From positions 434,001 through 498,000 of the forward strand of contig NZ_JABAIL010000005.1 of assembly GCF_012641475.1 (NCBI RefSeq): a stretch of 64,000 bases of DNA. Reading direction: 5' to 3'. The position numbers and the translations under genes were made by a program. How positions within the stretch are numbered: the first letter of the stretch is position 1; each line of letters opens with the position of its first letter. Shown one piece after another: positions 45,265 to 54,213 of the stretch. Below the pieces are notes generated by a model. That model had not been told where the DNA came from. It worked only from the letters and a program-made list of their open reading frames with translations, and did no database searches. The stretch comes from Flammeovirga agarivorans (GTDB lineage: Bacteria > Bacteroidota > Bacteroidia > Cytophagales > Flammeovirgaceae).

Positions 45265-46233
45265 ATGAACTTTAAGATCTATCTAAAAAGAGGTTTGTGG
45301 TCTTTCATTCCTCTGGTCATTTTTTTAGTTACACCATCTTGTCGCGATTGCGATCCTTACTCTAACCCATCATCCTATGCCGTTGGTGCATTTTATGATA
45401 AAAATACCTCTACCGCTGTTAGTATTAATTTTACTTCAGTGAAAGGTATTGGTGATAATGCAGCAGAGATTACACCTATGTCTAATGGAAAGTATTTATT
45501 ACCGTTAAAAGTAACGACGCGTCAGACAGGGTTTTCATTTATCACTTCTGGGTTATCTGATACTACCTATATTGATTATTATAGTTCAGTAACCGTAAAT
45601 GGACCCGATTGTGGAGCTTATGAGCAGTTTACAGATTTAGGTGTATCTCCTGATCCTACGAAAGAAGGAACTTCAGGGTATAAAGGTGATGAAGGATCTT
45701 TATTTGATTCTGTTGTGGTTGTTAATTCTGTAGTTACCGCTGATACAGCCAATGAAAATATTCAATTCTTATTGGATATCTGTGATGCCGAAACAAGAAC
45801 ACCGAGTAGAAATTTGATAGTAACTTTCTATGATAAAGTTACAGGAAACCCAAGAGAATTACAGTTTACCTCAATTCATGTAAAAGGAAAGGATTTTGAT
45901 CCAATATATACTTCTTCGGATAAGTTTAGTACCATTTATTTACCAGTAGAAGGTACCACTACCACCACTTTCGAGTTTATGTTGGTAAGCGCTGATTTAA
46001 CTGATACATTAACGCAAGAACTTCAAGTTAATTTTAATAATACTACTGTAATCAGTGATGATGAAACAGGTTGTATTTTCTTAGAAGGTACAGGTGATTT
46101 GATTCTAGAGAGTGATAGCGTACAAGGCGACTATTTTACTTTCCCTCAAGATTCTATTTTCCAGATAATGGAATTAGGAAGAACAACCATTAATACGAAC
46201 GATAATTATCCAAATGTTAAGTTATATAACTAA
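45265..46233 (+). CDS. DUF6452-like lipoprotein with an internal domain duplication
   Basis: 322 residues, lipoprotein signal with FLVTPSC and the lipid Cys at about 26. The mature part has two copies of one beta-rich domain of the DUF6452 type, in about 26-130 and 165-300. Copy one has AVGAFYDKNTSTAVSINFTSV and DTTYIDYYSSVTV; copy two has LIVTFYDKVTGNPRELQFTSI and DTLTQELQVNFNN. DUF6452 proteins in other Bacteroidota are single-domain lipoproteins next to a DUF6048 barrel, and that partner follows here with a 20-bp overlap. The pair is presumably at the outer membrane; function unknown. Confidence 0.8.
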   Translation: MNFKIYLKRGLWSFIPLVIFLVTPSCRDCDPYSNPSSYAVGAFYDKNTSTAVSINFTSVKGIGDNAAEITPMSNGKYLLPLKVTTRQTGFSFITSGLSDTTYIDYYSSVTVNGPDCGAYEQFTDLGVSPDPTKEGTSGYKGDEGSLFDSVVVVNSVVTADTANENIQFLLDICDAETRTPSRNLIVTFYDKVTGNPRELQFTSIHVKGKDFDPIYTSSDKFSTIYLPVEGTTTTTFEFMLVSADLTDTLTQELQVNFNNTTVISDDETGCIFLEGTGDLILESDSVQGDYFTFPQDSIFQIMELGRTTINTNDNYPNVKLYN

Positions 46234-47038
46234 TTTATATAGGTATTCATTACTAGGTATTCTTCTGGTATTACCCTCTATTGGTATTGCTCAAGTTGTA
46301 GAAAGTGATTCTACTGATCAAATGGTTGATTCGACAGGGGTACTTCAAGATACAACTGCATTAGGTGAACCATGGCCACTTAACAAACATGGGGAGCCTA
46401 AAGGTTCGGGGTATTTTGTTTTATCAGGAATTCGCCTTGGAGCAGATTTAAGACCATTAGTTCAATCAGCAATTGATGATGGAATGAATGCTTGGACATT
46501 ATATGGAGACTTAATGATCCGTAACCAATGGTTTTTGACGGCAGAATATGGTCAAATGGACCGTACAAGAACAAGTGTAGATTCTGATTTCTTTAATTAT
46601 AGATCTGTGGGTAGCTTCTATAGATTTGGTTTTGAGTATAATGTAATGCGAAAATCATCTGTAGATAGTGGACTCTCATTTGGATTAAAGTATGCGAATT
46701 CAACATTCGATCAACATGCTGATTATTACAGTACGGGTAATGGTTATTGGGGAGATGGAGCCACTCTTAAATCACTTACAGAAAAAGATGTGAATGTAAG
46801 CTGGTATGAATTTACTGTAAGCTTAAAACTAGCTTTATGGAAAGGATTAACAGCAGATTTTGGCTTTGCTTACACCATAAAAAGAGACTTCCCAGCTACT
46901 GCAATTACTAAAAATGATATTCCTGGTTGGTATTTTAATAAAGACGATCGTTCAAGACTAAATTTTCAGTATAGATTATTGTACAGAATTCCTCTATTCC
47001 CAATATATACTCAACCAAGAGCTAAGAAAAAGCAATAA
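46214..47038 (+). CDS. DUF6048-like outer-membrane beta-barrel protein
   Basis: 274 residues. The signal peptide ends near SIGIAQ, followed by an Asp/Thr/Ser-rich linker (VESDSTDQMVDSTG) and then strands typical of a small barrel: YFVLSGIRLGADLRP, NQWFLTAEYGQMDRTR, SFYRFGFEYNVMRKSS, SGLSFGLKYANSTF, WYEFTVSLKLALWKGL. The opening residues overlap the end of the preceding lipoprotein gene by 20 bp, so the two are translationally coupled and probably work together. The order lipoprotein then barrel is conserved in this phylum. Exact role unknown. Confidence 0.78.
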   Translation: MLSYITNLYRYSLLGILLVLPSIGIAQVVESDSTDQMVDSTGVLQDTTALGEPWPLNKHGEPKGSGYFVLSGIRLGADLRPLVQSAIDDGMNAWTLYGDLMIRNQWFLTAEYGQMDRTRTSVDSDFFNYRSVGSFYRFGFEYNVMRKSSVDSGLSFGLKYANSTFDQHADYYSTGNGYWGDGATLKSLTEKDVNVSWYEFTVSLKLALWKGLTADFGFAYTIKRDFPATAITKNDIPGWYFNKDDRSRLNFQYRLLYRIPLFPIYTQPRAKKKQ

Positions 47039-47110
47039 TATTTATTATATTCATTAACATAATTCATCTTCAATCTAAGAATTTATATTATTCTACTCTG
47101 ACTTCAATTT

Positions 47111-47833
47111 ATGAAAAAGTTATTCTTTTCGTTACTGTTGTGCATGTACAGTATTTGCTCTGTGGCACAAGACAGTACTAAAGTTGATAGTGATCCACGC
47201 GACTTGGATTTCAATCACAACCAATTAAAAGGTCAATGGTATACTTCTCTTACTCTACAATTATCCTCTAGTAATGCCGAAAATGAAGACCAATTTATAC
47301 GTCAAATTCATACCCAAGATAATGGTGAATTTGAAATAGGAATTCAAGGTGGATATTTTATCAAAGACTTTTTTATGGTCGGTGTAGAGTACTCCTATAA
47401 TAGTAAAAATAAAAACGAGGTATATACAGCCAATGATGTTAGGACACAATTAAAATCCATTAGTCATGGTCATTATATAGCACCGTTTATTAGAAATTAT
47501 ATTCCATTATCAGCATCTAGAAGGTTTAGTATATTCAATCAAACTGCTTTGCAGATAGGAATGGGAAGATCTCTTCAGAAAACGGAAGCAAACGGAGAAA
47601 CAACGAAGGTGTTGACTGATAGAGTGACAATGGGTATTGGTATCCAACCAGGTCTTGCCGCTTTTATTAAGGATGGTTTTGCATTTGAAGCTTCAGTTGG
47701 GTTGTTAGGTTTAGAAATGGATCATCAAAAATCTATAACGAACTACACAGAAGAATCTAAAAGAACTGATTTTGATTTAAACTTTAGAGTAAACCTTTTA
47801 CAAATTAGATTAGCTGTAGCTTACTATTTCTAA
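47111..47833 (+). CDS. Outer-membrane beta-barrel (porin-like) protein
   Basis: 240 residues with a signal peptide (MKKLFFSLLLCMYSICSVAQ) and alternating strands consistent with an eight- to ten-stranded barrel: QWYTSLTLQLSSS, EFEIGIQGGYFIKDFFMVGVEYSYN, YIAPFIRNYIPL, RFSIFNQTALQIGMG, QPGLAAFIKDGFAFEASVGLLG. It ends in an aromatic-rich strand (IRLAVAYYF) with the C-terminal Phe that the BAM machinery recognises. It lies 13 bp before a PCMD lipoprotein gene, suggesting the two are partners. No ligand can be inferred. Confidence 0.8.
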   Translation: MKKLFFSLLLCMYSICSVAQDSTKVDSDPRDLDFNHNQLKGQWYTSLTLQLSSSNAENEDQFIRQIHTQDNGEFEIGIQGGYFIKDFFMVGVEYSYNSKNKNEVYTANDVRTQLKSISHGHYIAPFIRNYIPLSASRRFSIFNQTALQIGMGRSLQKTEANGETTKVLTDRVTMGIGIQPGLAAFIKDGFAFEASVGLLGLEMDHQKSITNYTEESKRTDFDLNFRVNLLQIRLAVAYYF

Positions 47834-47846
47834 ACTTATTGAGCAA

Positions 47847-48920
47847 ATGAAAAAATTGAGATTATTAATAGTAAGTGGTTTATTAATGTCACTTACTTCA
47901 TGTATAGATTGGGATTATTTTGGTTTATCCAATCAGAATGATATTCAGACATTCGAGTTGGAAATGCAATCGGGAACAACTGTTATTGATTCAACAAAAA
48001 GAATTATTACCGTTCCTGTAAATGAAAGAGCTGATCGTTCTTCATTGTCACCAACAAATATTAAAACTTCTAGTCTTTCTACGGTAATGCCAGGGGTGGG
48101 AGAAAGCCAAGATTTTAGAGATACTGTTTTGTATACAGTTACTGCTGAAAATGGTGATTCTTCTGTGTGGAAAGTGTATGCAGATTTACAAGCAGATGTT
48201 ATTCCAAATACAAGTTTTGATGAGTGGTATGCTGTTGGAGGATATCAACAACCTGGTCCAGGTGATGAAACAGCAGGAGCTCAGTTTTGGGATACACCTA
48301 ATAAAGCAGGAGAAATTGCTGAAAAAACATTGGTTGACCCTATGACAGAAGGTGATAGAGTATATGCTCATCTTGAAACTAAATTGGTAGGATTATTTGG
48401 TATCAATAAACTCTCGGCTGCTAGTCTATATTCTGGTAGATTTACTGATGGTGCATTAAACCCATCTGAGCCAAGAAAAAATATAGATTTCGGTAGACCA
48501 TATGGAAGTAAACCTGTAAGTTTTTCTGTAGATTATCAATATACTCCGGGTTCTGATTATAGAGAAAACAGTAGACCTGCTTCGGGAGCTGATGAATGTG
48601 ATATTTATGTTATTCTTCAGGTGAGGCAAGATGATGGAACTCGTCTAAGACTAGGAACTGCTTGGTTCCGTAGTGGCGACCAAATTGATGAATGGACAAA
48701 TCTTAAATTAGATTTCACCTATGGTGAACTTCCTTCTGATGCACCTGATTATGCAGGTTTAAATACATGGGAAGGTGAAGAAGAATCAGGTTATGCTGAT
48801 CCATCAGAATTCCCAACTCATATCATTATAGTATTCTCATCTAGTGCTTTAGGTGATTATTATACTGGAGCTATTGGAAGTATTCTAAAAGTTGACAATT
48901 TTGAATTGCAATATGATTAA
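47847..48920 (+). CDS. PCMD-domain lipoprotein
   Basis: 357 residues. The lipoprotein signal MKKLRLLIVSGLLMSLTSC puts the lipid on Cys19. About 20-110 resembles a small beta domain (DIQTFELEMQSGTTVID, RIITVPVNERADRSSLSP). The C-terminal 240 residues fit the PCMD family (putative carbohydrate-metabolism domain): NTSFDEWYAVGGYQQP, AQFWDTPN, SLYSGRF, AIGSILKVDNFELQYD. Members are outer-membrane lipoproteins thought to bind glycans, but no enzyme activity is known. It follows the porin-like gene by 13 bp. Confidence 0.82.
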   Translation: MKKLRLLIVSGLLMSLTSCIDWDYFGLSNQNDIQTFELEMQSGTTVIDSTKRIITVPVNERADRSSLSPTNIKTSSLSTVMPGVGESQDFRDTVLYTVTAENGDSSVWKVYADLQADVIPNTSFDEWYAVGGYQQPGPGDETAGAQFWDTPNKAGEIAEKTLVDPMTEGDRVYAHLETKLVGLFGINKLSAASLYSGRFTDGALNPSEPRKNIDFGRPYGSKPVSFSVDYQYTPGSDYRENSRPASGADECDIYVILQVRQDDGTRLRLGTAWFRSGDQIDEWTNLKLDFTYGELPSDAPDYAGLNTWEGEEESGYADPSEFPTHIIIVFSSSALGDYYTGAIGSILKVDNFELQYD

Positions 48921-48938
48921 TCAATAGATTTTGAGATA

Positions 48939-48979
48939 AAAAAAGCACTTATGAGTATTAAACTTATAAGTGCTTTTTT
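48939..48979. terminator. Bidirectional terminator of the lipoprotein cluster
   Basis: An 18-bp stem (48939-48956 with 48962-48979, one G-U) with A and T ends separates the PCMD gene and the convergent fusion gene. Confidence 0.8.
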
Positions 48980-48980
48980 A

Positions 48981-51440
48981 TTATTCTTTAGGTTCTAGTC
49001 GAATATTATATTTCATGGTTTTCACTGTTCTGAACTTAGATAAGTCAGGTATGGCGTAATTTTTCTGAACGAATCCATCTTCTTCAACAAAGAAGAAATA
49101 TTTCTTATCCTTGTCGATTTCCATTGAGTAGTTACCTTCATTATCAGACTTTACATAGATGTTTTCATTCTCATCAGGAGAAATAAAAACAAGTTCTATG
49201 TTTTTTAGAATATCGCCAGTTTTCTTATCAGTTACTTTGCCATAAAGTTTCACTTTTTTAGCTAAAGACTCGATAAGTAAGGTTTGTTCTAGCTCTCCAA
49301 TACCAAACATTCCTACGGTTGATATTTGAGTAGCTTTCATCCTTTTATACCCGAAGGCAGAAGGGAAAATCTCATAATTCGATTCATTAGATATATCGAA
49401 TTCAAACTGACCATTACTGTCTGTTCTTTTTGTGATTAAAGCATTCGTTTCTTTATTCTTTAAACTCACTAATATTCTAGGTAGAGGAGCTCTTGTATCT
49501 TTTGAGATTACTTTACCTTTTAATTTCATTTCTTCAACTAAGAACAAGTTTTCGTGTTCATCAGTGAGCATTCTTGAAACATTGATTTCATTTACATTAA
49601 GTTGGTAAATATCATTTCCCCCTTTGCCTCCAATTCTATTCGAAGTAAAATAGCCTACTCGCTTTACATTATTGAGTATAAGCCCGTAATCGTCATATTC
49701 TGAATTGATAGGACTTCCTAAGTTAGCTACAGCTATAATCGTTTCATCTTTAGAAATTGATTCATAGATATCTAATCCACCCATTCCGTCATGGCCATCA
49801 GAAGCGAAATATAAAGTTCCATCAGGATGTAAGAATGGACTTACTTCATCACCAGGAGTATTTACAGTTTCTCCTAAGTTGATGGGATATGTCCATTGAC
49901 CTTTGAACTTATAGCTCACATAAATATCAGTACCGCCATAGCTGTCTTCCATATCAGAGACAAAATACATCGTATTTCCATCTTGACTAAACGTAGGTTC
50001 GGATATGGAATAATGTTCATTGTTAAAGGGTAATTCTTTCTCTTCCTTCCATATGTTTTCCCCTAAAATGTCCATCATGTATAATTTATGTTGAGCAACT
50101 TCCTGGTTTGGTAAATCAGCAGAATACATAGTTGCAATAATTTGATGGTCGTTGATTTGGAAAGCAGAATGATGGTGAAACCCTTTTAAGTCGACTGTAT
50201 CTATTGCAATCGGTCGGGTCTGTTCATTCCTATACAAATCATGTAAAGGAGCAAAGTAAAAGTTGTAATAAGATTTACGAGATTTTTTATTGAAATGCTT
50301 TCTGTCGTTGCGGTCGGTGGAGTAGATTAACCCCCCATAATAAAAATTGGGAGACCTTTCAGATCCTTCTGTGTTGATCGCTAGATTTTGGATAGAATAA
50401 CGGTCTTGATATTTCGCAAATCTTGAGTTTTCTCTTGTAGAAGATTGATGAACTTTATTGGCATGTAATGATATAGGAGTATAATGCTCATTGCTTTTAT
50501 GTAACCAAGATAGGTCTTTTGGAGCTTTATTTTTGGACAAAATATATCTTACTCTAACCGATACATTATTGTAGCCATCATTAACATTATTAGAACCTCT
50601 TTTATCACCAGGTCCAAATTTGTACTCTGGTACTTGCCTTTGTTCTCCGGTTAGGACGGCAATACTTTCTTGTGAACGGTCGGCCATTGCTGCAGCCAGT
50701 TGATTTCCTCCAAAAAAGACATCGCCAACATACGATTTACTTATATCATCTAAATAATCAGTGGCAGTGAACCTTGTCACCCACTCAACACCAATATCTA
50801 GACGATCAGTAACTTTAAAATTCACTCCCAAACCTAATGGAAGGGCCATGACAGTCTTATTGTATTTTGGTTTAGTTGTAGATGTTCCTTGCCCTTCTGT
50901 ACCAAGAGGTTGTAGGTCAACCCAAGTACTACCATTATTTTCTGTTGTTTTTCCTCGAGGGTTACTGAAAAGTACTGTTACACCTGTTAATACATAAGGA
51001 GTAACAAGTCTTCTTTGGGAATAATGTCCTAAATGAGGAAGAATATCAATTTGTCCTAAGGCAGATAATTGAAAAAGGTCATTTCGAAAATGTAAATTTC
51101 TATCATATTCAAAAGAGCCTGCTTCTGCAGTTTGATTGTCATCTCCACTAATTCGACTCCAACCGAATTCACCTCTTACAACAATTCTATGCGATAATCT
51201 TTTTTCAAAAGCTCCTCCTATATTACCACCAATAAGTTGAAAATTAGTAGCAAAAGGAGATCGACTTTTTGTGAGGTCACCATAATAATTACTCCAACCA
51301 CCATATACGGTTAAAGCCCAATGCTTATCAGTTGATGGAGCAATATTATCCTTTTGAGTAATTTGACTATATACTGAAGTAATAGAAAAAAAAGAAAAGA
51401 AATAGAATAGTAGTTTAAGGTTAAAAAATTTTGAAGTCAT
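48981..51440 (-). CDS. Barrel-PD40-CRD fusion protein, related to type IX secretion parts
   Basis: 819 residues with a signal peptide ending near TSVYSQ. The first 300 residues form an outer-membrane barrel of the DUF6089/PorG type (HWALTVYGGWSNYYGDLTKS, GGNIGGAFEKRLSHRIVVRGEFGWSRISGDD). The middle has PD40/WD40-like propeller blades (about 455-640), with motifs such as SEPTFSQDGNTMYFVSDMEDSYGGTDIYVS and SPFLHPDGTLYFASDGHDGMGGLDIY. The C-terminus has two CRD-like sandwiches (LKGKVISKDTRAPLPRILVSL; KLYGKVTDKKTGDILKNIEL). No OmpA domain follows, which PorE-type proteins have. PorG and PorE are separate genes in known type IX secretion systems; here the elements are joined. The role is inferred only. 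Confidence 0.8.
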   Translation of the reverse strand: MTSKFFNLKLLFYFFSFFSITSVYSQITQKDNIAPSTDKHWALTVYGGWSNYYGDLTKSRSPFATNFQLIGGNIGGAFEKRLSHRIVVRGEFGWSRISGDDNQTAEAGSFEYDRNLHFRNDLFQLSALGQIDILPHLGHYSQRRLVTPYVLTGVTVLFSNPRGKTTENNGSTWVDLQPLGTEGQGTSTTKPKYNKTVMALPLGLGVNFKVTDRLDIGVEWVTRFTATDYLDDISKSYVGDVFFGGNQLAAAMADRSQESIAVLTGEQRQVPEYKFGPGDKRGSNNVNDGYNNVSVRVRYILSKNKAPKDLSWLHKSNEHYTPISLHANKVHQSSTRENSRFAKYQDRYSIQNLAINTEGSERSPNFYYGGLIYSTDRNDRKHFNKKSRKSYYNFYFAPLHDLYRNEQTRPIAIDTVDLKGFHHHSAFQINDHQIIATMYSADLPNQEVAQHKLYMMDILGENIWKEEKELPFNNEHYSISEPTFSQDGNTMYFVSDMEDSYGGTDIYVSYKFKGQWTYPINLGETVNTPGDEVSPFLHPDGTLYFASDGHDGMGGLDIYESISKDETIIAVANLGSPINSEYDDYGLILNNVKRVGYFTSNRIGGKGGNDIYQLNVNEINVSRMLTDEHENLFLVEEMKLKGKVISKDTRAPLPRILVSLKNKETNALITKRTDSNGQFEFDISNESNYEIFPSAFGYKRMKATQISTVGMFGIGELEQTLLIESLAKKVKLYGKVTDKKTGDILKNIELVFISPDENENIYVKSDNEGNYSMEIDKDKKYFFFVEEDGFVQKNYAIPDLSKFRTVKTMKYNIRLEPKE

Positions 51441-51491
51441 GTTGTAGATAAATTGAGAAAAAGTGAAGAATGAGCAAAAAATAAAGAGAAA

Positions 51492-52148
51492 CTACACACC
51501 TAAGGATTGCATAATGTCAGAAGTAATATAATTAATTTTCTGATTTTGGGAGGATAAAGCCGTTGTGATCATGCTTTTAGCAACTTTTATTCCTTCAATA
51601 CCTTTATACTTTTTTGGAATTAATGGATTAAAGACTGAATTAAAGATTTTCCCAAAATCTTCACCAAAACGAGATTCTTTTCGATCTCCTAATAATAACG
51701 AAGGCTGATAAATATTTAGTGTATTGAAATTGAGTTGTATTAACTCGTTTTCAACTTGACCTTTTACTCTATTATAATATACCAAAGAATCCTTATTCGC
51801 ACCCATGGCAGAAACAACATTGAACGTTTTTGCTTTAAGTTTTGAGGCTAATTGAGCAAACTTCATCACATATTCATGGTCCACTTTATAAAAAGCATCT
51901 TTAGATCCAGCTTTTTTCATTGTTGTACCTAAACAGCAAAAGGCATCATCGATAGTGTCTTCTAAAACTAATTCATGTAAATCATCTAAGTTAGTGATTA
52001 CCTCAGATAATTTAGGGTGATTAATACCAGAGTTCCTTCGACCAATAGAGATTACTTTTTCATAGTGATCACTATCCACTAGAAACTGAACTAGAGAATT
52101 ACCAATTAAACCGGTACTACCAATAATAAGTGCTGTTCTTTTTTTCAT
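51492..52148 (-). CDS. NAD(P)-binding (atypical SDR, HTATIP2-like) protein
   Basis: 218 residues from ATG 52148 (MKKRTALIIGSTGLIGNSLVQFL); the extra upstream starts (ATG 52169, TTG 52172) add a basic tail that does not fit the family. The Rossmann dinucleotide loop GSTGLIG is at about 9-15. Later motifs are FCCLGTTMKKAGSKDAFYKVDHEYV and YQPSLLLGDRKESRFGE, the HTATIP2/YwnB-type signature. The catalytic Tyr-x-x-x-Lys motif appears as YYNRVKGQVE. Function unknown; a quality-control or redox role is proposed for relatives. It is divergent from the MsbA-like gene. Confidence 0.85.
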   Translation of the reverse strand: MKKRTALIIGSTGLIGNSLVQFLVDSDHYEKVISIGRRNSGINHPKLSEVITNLDDLHELVLEDTIDDAFCCLGTTMKKAGSKDAFYKVDHEYVMKFAQLASKLKAKTFNVVSAMGANKDSLVYYNRVKGQVENELIQLNFNTLNIYQPSLLLGDRKESRFGEDFGKIFNSVFNPLIPKKYKGIEGIKVAKSMITTALSSQNQKINYITSDIMQSLGV

Positions 52149-52288
52149 TCGTTTAAGGATTAACTTCATCAAAAATAATAAACACTTTTAAAACTCTTTG
52201 TCATTGTAACTATTATCAGTTGTCTAGGATAGGAATAAGTTAATATTTGATCTTCCGTTAATATTATTTGATAAAATTTACTAAGTAG

Positions 52289-52318
52289 TTAGGGTTTTCA
52301 ATTCAATGCTTACCTTTG
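52289..52318 (+). promoter_or_regulatory. Promoter of the MsbA-like exporter and glycosyltransferase gene
   Basis: TTA at 52289-52291, 19 nt, TACCTTTG at 52311-52318. Same layout as the mreC promoter. The leader is about 40 nt. Confidence 0.6.
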
Positions 52319-52363
52319 CAACTACTTCAAAACATAGAAAATTATTAAACGCTCAAAGAGCAT

Positions 52364-54202
52364 ATGAAAATATATAAACGTCTAATTCAGTTAGCAGGAA
52401 ATTTTACGAGTTTTCTCATTCCTTATACATTAGTAGCATTAGGAATGAGTTTATTTAGTTTGTTGAACTTCTCTATGATGATACCATTATTGGACATACT
52501 TTTCAATAGTGATACTTTATTTGAAGTACCAGCCAACCCAATTACACTTGAAGAATTTGAATTCAGTGGGGCCTTTATTAAAGAATATATGTATCAAGAG
52601 TTTGGTATCTTGATCGCTCTACATGGTAAATTATATGCTCTAATGCTGATTTGTGGTTTTACAATTTCAGCATCTCTCTTATCAAATATATTTAGATATT
52701 CAGAAAGAAGATTAGCAGAAAGCTATAAAAGAAGTTCAATAGCGACATTACGATCTGCTATTTTTCAAAGAGTGTTATCCTTAGATATTGGTTATCTTAC
52801 AAATTCAAAGAAGAGTGATATTATCTCAAGATCAACCACTGATGTCCAGGAATCTGAAAATGCTTTTGGAGCATTAGTAACTTTTGTAAAAGATCCAATT
52901 ATGTTGGTAATCTTTTTCTCTACATTAATTTACCTTTCACCGAAAATGACAATGTTCGTTTTCATGATCTTGCCAATTTCTGGTATTTCTATTGGATTGA
53001 TTTCTAAAAAATTGAAATCGGTATCTCACAATCTACAAGATATTACAGCAAATATTCTTGGTGTTTTGGATGAGACTATTGTTGGTATGCGTGTGGTAAA
53101 AGGTTTTAATGCAGATAAGTATGTAACTTCTTCTTACGAAAAAAGTAACCAAGGGTATGTTTCAGCATTTAGAGACTTTGCTTCAAAAAGAGAATTGGCA
53201 TCTCCGCTTTCAGAAGCAATGGGTGTCTTCTTCGTAGGTGTGTTACTTTATCTTGGTGGTACAATTGTATTATCAGATTCTCCTTCACTTTCAGCCTCAG
53301 AATTTTTAGCTTACTTAGTATTATTTACTCAGGTATTGAATCCTGTGAAAGCTATTTCTGGTAATATTAGTAGCATACAAAGAGGTATTGCAGCTACCGA
53401 AAGAATATTTGAATTATTGGATACAGAGCCAACTATTAAATCAAAAGAGAACGCAAAAGAGTTAACAACTTTTGATCAAAAAATCACTTTTGAGAATGTA
53501 CGTTTTGGTTATGAAGATAAAGATGTTTTGAAGGGTATTAACTTCGAAATGAAAAAAGGTCAAATGGTAGCATTAGTAGGACCTTCAGGTGGAGGAAAAT
53601 CAACTATAGCAGATTTAATTCCGAGATTTTATGACCCTAGACAGGGTAATGTAAGTGTCGATGGTCATGATATCAGAGACTATACATTAGAATCATTGAG
53701 ATCTCACATGGGTATTGTAACTCAGGAGTCTATTTTATTTAATGATACTATCTTTAATAACATTGCATTTGGTACAAAAGCTACATTAGAGGAAGTACAA
53801 TCTGCAGCTAAAATTGCCAATGCTCATGAGTTTATTGAGAAGGCAGATCAAGGATATGAAACTGTTATTGGTGATAGAGGCTCAAAACTTTCAGGTGGAC
53901 AACGTCAACGATTAAGTATTGCTAGGGCTATATTAAAGAATCCAGAAATACTGATTCTTGATGAAGCTACTTCAGCATTAGATACTGAGTCTGAAAAATT
54001 AGTACAAGACGCGATTCAACATCTTATGCAAGGTAGAACAGTATTAGTAATTGCTCACCGTCTTTCTACTATCCAGGAAGCAGATAAGATTTTAGTAATA
54101 AAAGAAGGTGAAGTTGTAGAAGAAGGTACCCACAATGAATTAATGGGTATGGATGAAGGTATGTACAAGAAACTGCAAGAGATGCAGGAGTATACTCAGT
54201 AA
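52364..54202 (+). CDS. MsbA-like lipid A/lipid exporting ABC transporter
   Basis: 612 residues, a half-transporter with six helices (about 15-320) and an ATPase domain. The first part includes LALGMSLFSLLNFSMMIPLLDIL and the coupling segment LSLDIGYLTNSKKSDIISRSTTDVQESENAFG. Walker A is GPSGGGKST, the signature LSGGQRQRLSIARAIL and Walker B ILILDEATSALD, all intact, so it can act as a homodimer. MsbA flips lipid A-core across the inner membrane, and the adjacent glycosyltransferases support that reading. The glycosyltransferase gene follows 11 bp later. Confidence 0.9.
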   Translation: MKIYKRLIQLAGNFTSFLIPYTLVALGMSLFSLLNFSMMIPLLDILFNSDTLFEVPANPITLEEFEFSGAFIKEYMYQEFGILIALHGKLYALMLICGFTISASLLSNIFRYSERRLAESYKRSSIATLRSAIFQRVLSLDIGYLTNSKKSDIISRSTTDVQESENAFGALVTFVKDPIMLVIFFSTLIYLSPKMTMFVFMILPISGISIGLISKKLKSVSHNLQDITANILGVLDETIVGMRVVKGFNADKYVTSSYEKSNQGYVSAFRDFASKRELASPLSEAMGVFFVGVLLYLGGTIVLSDSPSLSASEFLAYLVLFTQVLNPVKAISGNISSIQRGIAATERIFELLDTEPTIKSKENAKELTTFDQKITFENVRFGYEDKDVLKGINFEMKKGQMVALVGPSGGGKSTIADLIPRFYDPRQGNVSVDGHDIRDYTLESLRSHMGIVTQESILFNDTIFNNIAFGTKATLEEVQSAAKIANAHEFIEKADQGYETVIGDRGSKLSGGQRQRLSIARAILKNPEILILDEATSALDTESEKLVQDAIQHLMQGRTVLVIAHRLSTIQEADKILVIKEGEVVEEGTHNELMGMDEGMYKKLQEMQEYTQ

Positions 54203-54213
54203 ATTTCTTTCTA

